From assembly GCA_937927415.1 (NCBI GenBank), contig CALBDS010000060.1, forward strand, positions 146,869 to 210,868: a DNA stretch of 64,000 bases, given 5' to 3'. Origin of the DNA: an uncultured Rhodospirillaceae bacterium (GTDB taxonomy: Bacteria > Pseudomonadota > Alphaproteobacteria > Azospirillales > Azospirillaceae). Positions within the stretch are counted from its first letter, which is position 1; each line of letters starts with the position of its first letter. The notes under the pieces were generated by a model. The model saw only the letters and a program-made list of their open reading frames with translations, had not been told where the DNA came from and did no database searches. Of the stretch, positions 25,342-33,404 are shown piece after piece. The position numbers and the translations under genes are program-made.

Positions 25342-27657
25342 TCAGTTGGTGGAACTGCCGCTGCCGAAGATGGCGCTGCCGAAGTTGGGCGAGTTGAATT
25401 CGCCCAGGTTCTTGAACACCAGACGGAAATAGATGGAGTTCCCTTCCACATCATCCCCCACGACGGTGGTGAAGTCGCGCATGGCGATGGTCTGGAAGGT
25501 GAAGCATTCGTCCTGATAGGTCAGCGTGGCGCCGGAGGTGCGCGGCCCCGGCACCGGCTTCATCGCCTGCTGGTGACTGACCGACAGGCTCCACTGCGAC
25601 GACAGACGGGCACCCAGACCGATGGTGCCCTGTTCCACCACGTTGCGGGTGACGGCGTAGCGGTCAACCGTCTGATCCACATAGGTGTACGACCCGAACA
25701 GCCGCAATTCCGCCGGGCCGAGGACGGCGGTTACGCCGTGCCGTCGGGGTTTCAGGGTTTCCTGGTCGATGCGCAGGCCGTAATTGACGTCGAACCACGA
25801 CACCGGCGCCAGATCCAGGCGGCCCACATAATCCGACTGGCGGTTGGTCAGACCGGACCCCACCGGGTAATCCTCGTCACGGGTAAAGCGGTAGCTTTGC
25901 CCGGCGAACAGGCTGGCCGAGCCGCCCTTGTCGCGGAACAGCGCCGTGCGCAGGCCATAGGTGACGCGCGACCCGCCCTCCAGCCGGTCGATGCCGCTGA
26001 AGCGGTTGAGCATGAACAGGTTGGTGTCGTCCAGCTCGTAATCCTGGCTGTCCTCGTTGGGGAACAGGGTGTTGTTGTTCACCCGCGGCGCCATGGTCAA
26101 GGACACCGTCGGCTCGATCAACTGAGAATAGCCGTCGGCATAGCGGACGAAGGGATAGCGGACCTTGACGTCGGCCTGGGGAAAGAATCGCCCCCGGTTC
26201 ACATCATCGGCCGAACTGCCGGGGGGCTGATAATCGGTGGCGCTGTAGCCGGCCATCAGCACGCGGGCGGTCACCGTGGTCACCAGCCCGGTGTTGGACA
26301 CCATTTCCCGCTGCCAGCCCGGCTGGAACATGAAACGGCGGGTGGTGGTGCCGTCACGCCGGACCACGCCCACCATGCTGGTATCGAGCGACCAGCGCCC
26401 ACCCAACAGGCTGCCCGGCTCGCCCAGCGCGTTGTACTGTGCCAGGGGCAGCACCGCCGGCTGCCGGGTGTAGCCATAGCGCAGATCCTGGAACGAATAG
26501 GCGTTGAGGCCGGCGTAGTTGCGCCCGCTGAAGCCTTCGATGAAGCCGCGGCTGGTCAGAATGTCTTCGCGATTGCCGTAATAGCGGCGCAGATAGGAGT
26601 ACTCGCTGGCCCGCCGGACGTCGAAACCCCACCGCCATGTGTCGTCGATGTTGAACAGACCGTGGGCGAAGATGTGGCCGCGCAGGGCGTCCTTGGTGTT
26701 GATGCTGGGGTTCGGCTGCTTGGGGATGCTGCCGTCGGCGATGCTGCCGCTCAGCGTCAATTCACCCTTTTCGAAGCGTTTGCGGTACTGGGCGCCCAGG
26801 AACGGCCCGGCGTCGGAGTAGAACCCCGGCTCCAGTGTCACGTCCTGGTCAGGTGCGATGTCAATGTAATAAGGGGTGCGGACAAAGATGCCCAGACTGG
26901 CCTTGTTCCCATAGGACGGGGTGAGAAAGCCCGTCTTGCGCTCCACCGTCGGGTCCGGCTGGGACATATAGGGGGTGTAGGCCACCGGAAAGCCGAACAT
27001 TTCCAGTGTGGCGTCCTTATAGCGGATTTCCTGCGCTTCCTTGTCGTGCACGACGCGGACGGCGCGGATCTGCCACAGGGGTGGGTTGGTGGGATCCTTG
27101 GCGCACAACTCGCAAGGGCTGTAGACGGCGCGGTTGACCCGCATCATGTCGCCGCCGCGCCGTTCGCCCTCGTTCCCCACCATGCGGGCGTTGTCGGTCA
27201 TCAGAACGCGGATGTTCTGGACGAACGCATCGCGCATGTCGTCCGTCAGTTCCGCGTAGTCGGAGAACAGGATGTCGCCCGACGGCTCCACCACCCGCAC
27301 ATGGCCGGTGGCGGTCACCACGGCCGTGCGCTTGTTGTAGGTCATGGTGTCGGCATGGACGGTGCGGGCACCCTGCGACAGTTCCACGTTGCCGCGGGCG
27401 GTCACCAGTTCCTGCTGCTCGTCATAGGTGACCTGATCGGCGCTGAGCAGGACCGGCTGGCTGTCCTTAGCGGCCTTGCTCCCGGCCGGGGCCGTCGTTC
27501 CGGGCGCCGGGGCCGTGGTCTGCGCGTGCGCCGGCCATGCCGCCGCCAGTGCCGCCGCCACCGTCAGACCCAGAATCCCAGGCGGCACGGCGCGTTTCAC
27601 CGGGGAACGACGCTGCGGACGGCGGGGGCGGGAAGGGCGGGGGGGCATCTGGGACAT
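25342..27657 (-). CDS. lptD: LPS-assembly protein LptD
   Basis: Outer-membrane beta-barrel that inserts LPS into the outer leaflet with LptE. 771 residues: signal peptide ending near AHA (about residue 45), an N-terminal OstA/LptA-like beta-jellyroll (VLLSADQVTYDEQQELVTARGNVELSQG), then a long barrel with alternating Tyr/Arg/Phe strands. Cysteines in SPCELCAKD and DECFTF would form the disulfides LptD needs. The start at 27657 has AAAGG seven bases upstream. The usual surA/pdxA/ksgA neighbours are absent; it follows an Lrp-like and a helicase gene. Confidence 0.93.
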   Translation of the reverse strand: MSQMPPRPSRPRRPQRRSPVKRAVPPGILGLTVAAALAAAWPAHAQTTAPAPGTTAPAGSKAAKDSQPVLLSADQVTYDEQQELVTARGNVELSQGARTVHADTMTYNKRTAVVTATGHVRVVEPSGDILFSDYAELTDDMRDAFVQNIRVLMTDNARMVGNEGERRGGDMMRVNRAVYSPCELCAKDPTNPPLWQIRAVRVVHDKEAQEIRYKDATLEMFGFPVAYTPYMSQPDPTVERKTGFLTPSYGNKASLGIFVRTPYYIDIAPDQDVTLEPGFYSDAGPFLGAQYRKRFEKGELTLSGSIADGSIPKQPNPSINTKDALRGHIFAHGLFNIDDTWRWGFDVRRASEYSYLRRYYGNREDILTSRGFIEGFSGRNYAGLNAYSFQDLRYGYTRQPAVLPLAQYNALGEPGSLLGGRWSLDTSMVGVVRRDGTTTRRFMFQPGWQREMVSNTGLVTTVTARVLMAGYSATDYQPPGSSADDVNRGRFFPQADVKVRYPFVRYADGYSQLIEPTVSLTMAPRVNNNTLFPNEDSQDYELDDTNLFMLNRFSGIDRLEGGSRVTYGLRTALFRDKGGSASLFAGQSYRFTRDEDYPVGSGLTNRQSDYVGRLDLAPVSWFDVNYGLRIDQETLKPRRHGVTAVLGPAELRLFGSYTYVDQTVDRYAVTRNVVEQGTIGLGARLSSQWSLSVSHQQAMKPVPGPRTSGATLTYQDECFTFQTIAMRDFTTVVGDDVEGNSIYFRLVFKNLGEFNSPNFGSAIFGSGSSTN

Positions 27658-27771
27658 ACCCGAACCTTTGGGCGAAGGCCGCAGCCAAGTCAACGCTTTC
27701 GACGCGCCCGCCCGCCGAAGACCGCCGGGCGTCGCGTCCGGGTCACAGCCGTCCGTGCGACGGCCGCCGGT

Positions 27772-28014
27772 TCAGGAAAAAGCCTTGAAGGCGATCAGGG
27801 TGAAGGTGTCCCGAACGCCGGGCAGCGGCTGGATCTGCTGCGTTACGAAATGCCCCAGATCATCCCCGTCGGGCAGGCAGCATTTCATCAGCAGATCGTA
27901 TTGGCCGGAGATCGAATGAACCTCCGACACCGCTTCGACATCCTGCACGGCCTGGTCCGCCACCTCGTACGCGCGGCCCAGGTCGCATTTGACCATCACG
28001 AAGATCGTCTGCAC
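27772..28014 (-). CDS. Stand-alone Lrp/AsnC ligand-binding (RAM) domain protein
   Basis: 80 residues, the size of the C-terminal effector-binding domain of Lrp/AsnC regulators without the helix-turn-helix. Typical features are VMVKCDLGRAYEVADQAVQDVEAVSEVHSISGQYDLLMK and the final LIAFKAF strand. Such proteins bind small ligands, often amino acids, and may modulate full-length Lrp proteins. It starts 4 nt after the helicase stop, so the two are surely co-transcribed. Confidence 0.85.
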   Translation of the reverse strand: MQTIFVMVKCDLGRAYEVADQAVQDVEAVSEVHSISGQYDLLMKCCLPDGDDLGHFVTQQIQPLPGVRDTFTLIAFKAFS

Positions 28015-28018
28015 CGGG

Positions 28019-29551
28019 TCAACCCTCCTGCGCGGTGTCGGCCGGGGCCGGGGTTGCCGGACGGGACCGGCGGCCGGTGCGCATCATGAAGGCCGGCATA
28101 TGGTCGCCGAATCCGATCACCGGCACATCGTCCTCGTCGTCCCGGCGGCGGCGGCGTTCGCTGCGGGCGGCATCGCCGCGCCCGCTCTCGCTGCGCGGGG
28201 CCTGGGACGGGGCGGTGTCGGCGGCGGCCGGACGTTCGTTGCGCTCGGGGCTGCGTTCGGTCCGTTCATGGCGCTCGGGCCGTTCGCCCCGCTCGCTGCG
28301 CTCCCCGCGGTCGCGGCGGCCCGAACGGCCTTCGGTCTTGGACTCGCGGCTGCCCTCGTCGCGCCCGCGCCGGCGGGGGGCGCCCCGGCGGCGTCCGCCG
28401 TCCTCGGACTCCTCCTCGAAGGCGGGGGACTCAAGCCCGTCAATGGCGATCAAGGGAATCTCCCGCTGAATGAGTTTGGTGATCGCGGCCACCGCCTTGC
28501 CGTCATAGGGGGAGGCGATGGTGAAGGCCCGCCCGCTGCGCCCGGCGCGGCCCGTGCGGCCGATGCGGTGGACGTAATCATCGGCGTGGATCGGCACGTC
28601 GAAATTGAACACATGGCTCAGTCCCTGGACATCCAGCCCGCGGGCGGCCACGTCGGAGCAGACCAGCAGCGAAACCTGCCCGGCCTTGAACGCCTCCAGC
28701 GTTTCCGTGCGCTTGGACTGGGGCATGTCGCCGTGCAGACAGCCGACATCGAAGCCGTGCTTTTCCAGGGACTTCTGCACGATGGCGACGTCGCGCTTGC
28801 GGTTGCAGAAAATGAAGGCGTTCTTCACGTCCTCGGTCCGCAACAGGTGGCGCAGCGCCTCGCGCTTGTCCTCCTCGTGCACCACGACCAGGGCCTGGGT
28901 GACGGTCGCTGCCGGCGATGCGGGCGGGGCGACGGTCACTTCGCGCGGGTTGTGCAGGAAGGCATCGGCCAGACGGCGGATTTCCGGCGGCATGGTCGCC
29001 GAAAAGAACAGGGTCTGGCGGATCTTGGGCAGGGTGGAGACGATCTTCTCGATATCGGGGATGAACCCCATGTCGAGCATCCGGTCCGCCTCGTCGATCA
29101 CCAGAACCTTGATGTCGTTCAGCATGATGTTGCCGCGGCCGAACAGGTCCATCAGCCGGCCCGGCGTGGCGATCAGCACGTCCACCCCGCGGTCCAGGCG
29201 CTTCACCTGCTCGGTGAAGGTCTCGCCGCCGATCAGCAGCGCCATGGACAGCTTGTGGTACTTGCCGTACTCCTCGAAGCTCTCGGCCACCTGGGCGGCC
29301 AGCTCGCGCGTCGGCTCCAGGATCAGCGACCGCGGCATCCGTGCCCGCGCCCGGCCCGTGGCCAGGATGTCGATCATGGGCAGGGTGAAGGAGGCCGTCT
29401 TCCCCGTTCCCGTCTGGGCGCAGCCGAGAACGTCACGCCCCTGCAAGACCCAGGGAATGGCTTTTTCCTGGATGGGGGTCGGTTGGGTGTAACCCTTTTC
29501 TTCGACCGCACGCAGGACGTCAGATCCAAGCCCAAGTTCCGAAAATAGCAT
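28019..29551 (-). CDS. DEAD-box ATP-dependent RNA helicase (RhlE-like)
   Basis: 510 residues with the complete DEAD-box set: Q-motif (YTQPTPIQEKAIP), motif I AQTGTGKT, Ia PTRELAAQ, II VIDEADRMLDMGF, III SATMP, IV/V around ARGLDVQGLSHV and VI HRIGRTGRAGR. The C-terminal ~130 residues are a low-complexity Arg/Glu/Gly/Ser tail, likely RNA-binding. A role in ribosome assembly or mRNA turnover is usual for this family. It is preceded by a good promoter and heads a unit with the Lrp-like gene and possibly lptD. Confidence 0.95.
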   Translation of the reverse strand: MLFSELGLGSDVLRAVEEKGYTQPTPIQEKAIPWVLQGRDVLGCAQTGTGKTASFTLPMIDILATGRARARMPRSLILEPTRELAAQVAESFEEYGKYHKLSMALLIGGETFTEQVKRLDRGVDVLIATPGRLMDLFGRGNIMLNDIKVLVIDEADRMLDMGFIPDIEKIVSTLPKIRQTLFFSATMPPEIRRLADAFLHNPREVTVAPPASPAATVTQALVVVHEEDKREALRHLLRTEDVKNAFIFCNRKRDVAIVQKSLEKHGFDVGCLHGDMPQSKRTETLEAFKAGQVSLLVCSDVAARGLDVQGLSHVFNFDVPIHADDYVHRIGRTGRAGRSGRAFTIASPYDGKAVAAITKLIQREIPLIAIDGLESPAFEEESEDGGRRRGAPRRRGRDEGSRESKTEGRSGRRDRGERSERGERPERHERTERSPERNERPAAADTAPSQAPRSESGRGDAARSERRRRRDDEDDVPVIGFGDHMPAFMMRTGRRSRPATPAPADTAQEG

Positions 29552-29617
29552 CCAACCGATGTCTGTCTGGAGAGAGAGAAACCGAGATCCCGCGGATTCC
29601 GGTCTGAGTTAGGGCGC

Positions 29618-29645
29618 AGCATAGGAGCAGGGATGAGTCTGTCAA
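29618..29645 (-). promoter_or_regulatory. Promoter of the RNA helicase gene
   Basis: Minus-strand TTGACA (29645-29640), 16-nt spacer, TATGCT (29623-29618). The start would be near 29611, giving a pyrimidine-rich leader of about 60 nt. The same TATGCT -10 with 16-nt spacing recurs before the polyprenyl synthase gene. Confidence 0.65.
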
Positions 29646-29784
29646 TAGCCACGGCGGTTTAGGCCGGGTTTTGGCGCGTTTTTTCCGCCGCAGCGGCGCC
29701 GGCCCCCGCGGTTGTGGCGGGCGGCGCCCGCTTGCGCTACCGTTTGCCGCTGGGAAAGGCCGCCGGAAAGGGAAGGGGGATGCC

Positions 29785-30654
29785 ATGACCGACGCATCAT
29801 ACACCATCCGCACCATGACTCGCGCCGAGGTGGACGGGACGCTGGACCGGGCCGCGGCGCAGGGGTGGAACCCCGGCCTTTCCGATGCGTTGCCGTTCCA
29901 TGTCGCCGACCCCGCCGGGTTTCTGGCCGGCGTGCACGACGGCCGGGCGGTGGCCAGCCTGTCGGCGGTGCGCTATGGGCACCGCTTCGGCTTCATCGGT
30001 CTTTACATCGTCGATCCGGCGGCGCGCGGGCGTGGGTACGGCTGGGCGCTGTGGCAGGCGGGCATGGCCCGGTTGGAGGGGGCGGTGATCGGGCTGGACG
30101 GGGTGGTGGAGCGTCAGGACGATTACCGCGCCTGCGGTTTCGAGACCGCCCACCGCAACATCCGCTACCGCGCAGCACCGGGCGGCGTGCCGGGGGTGCC
30201 TGACGGCACCATTCTTGAGGGTATTACCCTGGCGGACGCCCGCACGGTGCCGTTCGATGCCCTTCTCGATCTCGATGCGGCGGTGTTCCCGGCCCGGCGG
30301 GCGGGGTTCCTGGCGGCGTGGCTCACCATGCCGGGCACCACCGCGCTGGCGGCGGTGCGCGATGGCCGGGCGGTTGGCTTCGGTGCCGTCCGCCCCTGCC
30401 GCGAGGGCGCCAAGATCGGCCCGCTGGTGGCCCCCGATGCCGCCGTGGCGGCCCGGCTGCTGGCGGCACTGGCCGCGGCGGCGGGGGACGGGCCGCTGTT
30501 CCTCGACGTGCCGGAGGTCAACCGTCCGGCGGTGGCGCTGGCCGAGGGGCTGGGCATGCGGCCCATGTTCGAGACGGCGCGCATGTACCGCGGCCCCGCC
30601 CCGGCCCTGGCGCTGGAACGGGTGTTCGGCATCACCACCTTTGAGTTGGGGTGA
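29785..30654 (+). CDS. GNAT-family N-acetyltransferase with two tandem domains
   Basis: 289 residues. The N-terminal GNAT domain has the acetyl-CoA loop ARGRGYGWALW (about 79-90). The C-terminal half, from about 155, repeats a weaker acetyltransferase-like fold (FPARRAGFLAAWL..., IGPLVAPDAAVAARLL). The layout resembles two-domain GNAT proteins of unknown substrate. GGAAGGGGGA before the ATG at 29785 is a strong ribosome-binding site and fixes the start. Confidence 0.82.
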   Translation: MTDASYTIRTMTRAEVDGTLDRAAAQGWNPGLSDALPFHVADPAGFLAGVHDGRAVASLSAVRYGHRFGFIGLYIVDPAARGRGYGWALWQAGMARLEGAVIGLDGVVERQDDYRACGFETAHRNIRYRAAPGGVPGVPDGTILEGITLADARTVPFDALLDLDAAVFPARRAGFLAAWLTMPGTTALAAVRDGRAVGFGAVRPCREGAKIGPLVAPDAAVAARLLAALAAAAGDGPLFLDVPEVNRPAVALAEGLGMRPMFETARMYRGPAPALALERVFGITTFELG

Positions 30655-30693
30655 TGCAAAATTCGATAAGGAACAAGAAGGAGGGATCGTCCC

Positions 30694-31254
30694 ATGCTGC
30701 TTTCCGCCGGGCGGTCGGTGCTGGTGGTCATCGACGAACAGGAACGGCTTCTGCCCGCCATCCATGACAGCGAACGGGTGGTGCGCAACACCGGCATCCT
30801 GATGGACGCCGCCGCGGCGCTGGACGTGCCGCTGGTGGTGTCGGAACAGTACCCCCGCGGGCTGGGCGCCACCGTGCCGGCGGTGCGCACGCGCATCGAC
30901 GCCCGCGCCCCCCAGGATGTGGCGGTGGTGGAGAAGGTGCATTTCTCCTGCGCCGCCGAGCCGGGGTTTCTGGAACGTCTCGCCGCCTTCGGTCGTGACC
31001 AGATCGTGCTGGCGGGGACGGAGGCGCACGTCTGCGTGCTCCAGACCGCGCTGGGGCTGGTGGAGACGGGGGCGGGGTCGGTGGTGCTGGTGGCCGATGC
31101 CGTCTCGTCCCGCACCGCGGCAAACGCCGAACGCGCCATCGCCCGCATGGAGCGGGCGGGGATCGAGATCGTCACCACCGAAATGGTGGTCTTCGAATGG
31201 CTGCACCGGGCGGGAACCCCGGTGTTCAAAACCGTGAGCGGACTCATCAAATGA
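30694..31254 (+). CDS. Isochorismatase-family cysteine hydrolase
   Basis: 186 residues with the catalytic triad of the family: Asp14 (VVIDEQERL), Lys81 (VVEKVHFSC) and Cys114 (GTEAHVCVLQT). The family hydrolyses amides or vinyl ethers; the GTEAHVC form without the nicotinamidase metal site suggests a general or unknown substrate. AAGGAGGG precedes the ATG. The stop overlaps the next gene's ATG (ATGA), so the two hydrolases are translationally coupled. Confidence 0.88.
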   Translation: MLLSAGRSVLVVIDEQERLLPAIHDSERVVRNTGILMDAAAALDVPLVVSEQYPRGLGATVPAVRTRIDARAPQDVAVVEKVHFSCAAEPGFLERLAAFGRDQIVLAGTEAHVCVLQTALGLVETGAGSVVLVADAVSSRTAANAERAIARMERAGIEIVTTEMVVFEWLHRAGTPVFKTVSGLIK

Positions 31255-31952
31255 CCAGACCGACCCTGATCCTGCTGCCCGGCATGCCGCTGGACGCGGC
31301 CATGTGGGACCACCAGCGCCGCCACCTGTCGGCCCTGGCCGACATCCTCATCCCCGATCTGACCGTGGCGGACAGCATCGCCGCCCTGGCCGACGCGGTG
31401 CTGGCGGCCGCACCGGACCGCTTCGCCCTGGCCGGGCTGTCCATGGGCGGCTATGTCTCCATGGAGATCATGCGCCGCGCGCCCGAACGGGTCACCCGGC
31501 TGGCGCTGATGGACACCAACCCGTTCGCCGATACGCCCGAGCAGACCGCCAACCGCCGCGCGGCGGTGGAACTGGCGCGCCAGGGCAAGTTCCGTCAGGT
31601 GGTCACCGCCAACATGCCGCGGATGATCCACCCGACCCACATGGACAACCGGCCCCTGCTGGATTCCCTCTACGCCCAGGCGGAGCGGGTGGGGGTGGAG
31701 GGCTATGCCCGCCAGCAGGCGGCCATCATCGGCCGTGCCGACAGCCGTCCCGGCCTGCCGGCCATCGCCTGCCCGACGCTGGTGCTGTGCGGGGAGGCCG
31801 ACGCCATGTCCTCGGTCGAGGTCCATGCCGGCATGGCCGCCGCCATCCCCGGCGCCCGCTTCGTTCCCGTCGCCGAGGCCGGGCACATGGCGCCGATGGA
31901 ACAGCCCCAGGCGGTAACGGCGCTGATGCACGACTGGCTGGTCAACCGCTGA
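31251..31952 (+). CDS. Alpha/beta hydrolase
   Basis: 233 residues: oxyanion-side LLPGMPLDAAMWDHQ, nucleophile elbow GLSMGG (Ser64), acid region LVLCGEADAMSS and His in AGHMAPMEQP. The substrate cannot be told. It overlaps the isochorismatase-family gene by 4 nt; together they may form a small catabolic or detoxification unit. Confidence 0.87.
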   Translation: MTRPTLILLPGMPLDAAMWDHQRRHLSALADILIPDLTVADSIAALADAVLAAAPDRFALAGLSMGGYVSMEIMRRAPERVTRLALMDTNPFADTPEQTANRRAAVELARQGKFRQVVTANMPRMIHPTHMDNRPLLDSLYAQAERVGVEGYARQQAAIIGRADSRPGLPAIACPTLVLCGEADAMSSVEVHAGMAAAIPGARFVPVAEAGHMAPMEQPQAVTALMHDWLVNR

Positions 31953-32006
31953 ACCGGGGGCGCCTTGCCCGGACGGATGGATGACAAGGGAAGGAACCCG
32001 GCAGCG

Positions 32007-33404
32007 ATGGACGACGGCAACACCGGACCCGAGAACGGTTCCGGCGATGGTCCCGGGGCTGGCCCCGGGGGAGGTGGCGTGCCGCCCTCGATTCTGGTGG
32101 TCGATGACGAAGAGGGGATGCGCAGCTTCCTGTCGCGCGCGCTGGCGCGGCGGGGGTGTCTGGTGGAAACCGCCGGCAGCGTGGAGGACGGCATCCGCGT
32201 TCTGGAACGGGTGCCGGTGGACCTCATCATCCTCGACATCGCCTTGCCGGGCCGTTCGGGCCTCGACTGGCTGAAGGAGCTGGAGGCGTCGGGTTTTGCG
32301 GGGGAGGTGATCCTTATCACCGCCTTTGCCGACATGAACACCGCCATCGACGCGCTGCGTGCCGGGGCGTCGGATTTCCTGCTGAAGCCGTTCCGCATCG
32401 AGCAGATCTTCAACGCGGTCAACCGCTGCTTCGAGCGGGCGCGGCTGGCGCGGGAAAACTTCGTCCTGCGGCGGCAACTGTCCACCAAGGGCAGCGGGCG
32501 AGACGAGATCATCGGCGGGTCGGAGGCGATGGCCCGCCTGCGCGCCCTGGTCCGCCGGGTCGCCCCCACCCCCTCCACCGTGCTGATCCAGGGGGAATCC
32601 GGGGTGGGCAAGGAGTTGGTGGCCCGTGCGCTGCATGAACAGTCGGCGCGGGCGGCGGCCCCCTTCGTTCCCGTCAATTGCGCGGCCATCTCCGCCGACC
32701 TGATCGAGGCGGAACTGTTCGGCCACGCCCGCGGCGCCTTCACCGGCGCGCGGGAGGCGCGCAAGGGGCTGTTCTACTACGCCCACGGCGGCACGCTGTT
32801 CCTGGACGAGATCGGCGAGCTGTCGCAGGCGCTGCAATCCAAGCTGCTGCGGGTGCTGGAGGAACGCCGCATCCGCCCGGTCGGCGGCGAACAGGAGGTG
32901 CCGGTTGACGTGCGGGTGGTCACCGCCACCAACCGCGACCTGCGCGCCGAGGTGGCGCAGGGCCGTTTCCGTCAGGATCTCTATTACCGGCTGGAGGTGA
33001 TGACCCTGACCATTCCCCCCTTGCGCCAGCGGGCCGGGGATCTGCCGGAACTGGTGGCGCTGTTCATGGGGTTCCTGTCGGCGCGGCTGGGGGTGCCGCC
33101 GCTGACGGTGACGCCGGATGTGGAACGGGCGATGATGGCCTATGGCTGGCCGGGCAACGTGCGTGAACTGCGCAACTTCGTCGAACGCTCGCTGCTGCTG
33201 GGGGAATTCCCGCTGGATGATCTGGCCGGCGGGCCGGTGTCCCGTGACGACGGCCCCGGCGTCCTGACCCTGGCGGAGGTGGAGAAGCGCCACATCCTGA
33301 TGGTGCTCGACCGCTGCGACGGCAACAAGACCCGTGCCGCCGACCTGCTGGGGGTGTCGCGCAAGACGCTGGAGCGCAAATGCGCCGAATGGGGCGTGGT
33401 GTGA
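32007..33404 (+). CDS. Sigma-54-dependent response regulator (NtrC/DctD type)
   Basis: 465 residues. Receiver domain with phospho-acceptor Asp77 (LIILDIALPGRSG). AAA+ domain with Walker A GESGVGKE and the sigma-54 contact loop GAFTGA at 243-248. C-terminal Fis-type helix-turn-helix (KTRAADLLGVSRKTLERK). It activates RNA polymerase-sigma-54 from upstream sites after phosphorylation by the kinase encoded directly downstream (4-nt GTGA overlap). Start 32007 has AAGGGAAGGA upstream; the Met at 31977 is an alternative. The adjacent formate dehydrogenase operon has a sigma-54 promoter with two palindromic sites and is the obvious target, though this is inferred. Confidence 0.92.
   Translation: MDDGNTGPENGSGDGPGAGPGGGGVPPSILVVDDEEGMRSFLSRALARRGCLVETAGSVEDGIRVLERVPVDLIILDIALPGRSGLDWLKELEASGFAGEVILITAFADMNTAIDALRAGASDFLLKPFRIEQIFNAVNRCFERARLARENFVLRRQLSTKGSGRDEIIGGSEAMARLRALVRRVAPTPSTVLIQGESGVGKELVARALHEQSARAAAPFVPVNCAAISADLIEAELFGHARGAFTGAREARKGLFYYAHGGTLFLDEIGELSQALQSKLLRVLEERRIRPVGGEQEVPVDVRVVTATNRDLRAEVAQGRFRQDLYYRLEVMTLTIPPLRQRAGDLPELVALFMGFLSARLGVPPLTVTPDVERAMMAYGWPGNVRELRNFVERSLLLGEFPLDDLAGGPVSRDDGPGVLTLAEVEKRHILMVLDRCDGNKTRAADLLGVSRKTLERKCAEWGVV

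Noticed and set aside
30165..33293. A 1042-codon open frame on the minus strand
   Set aside because: It is His/Gln/Arg-rich nonsense antisense to clear genes (isochorismatase family, hydrolase, response regulator), a product of high GC.
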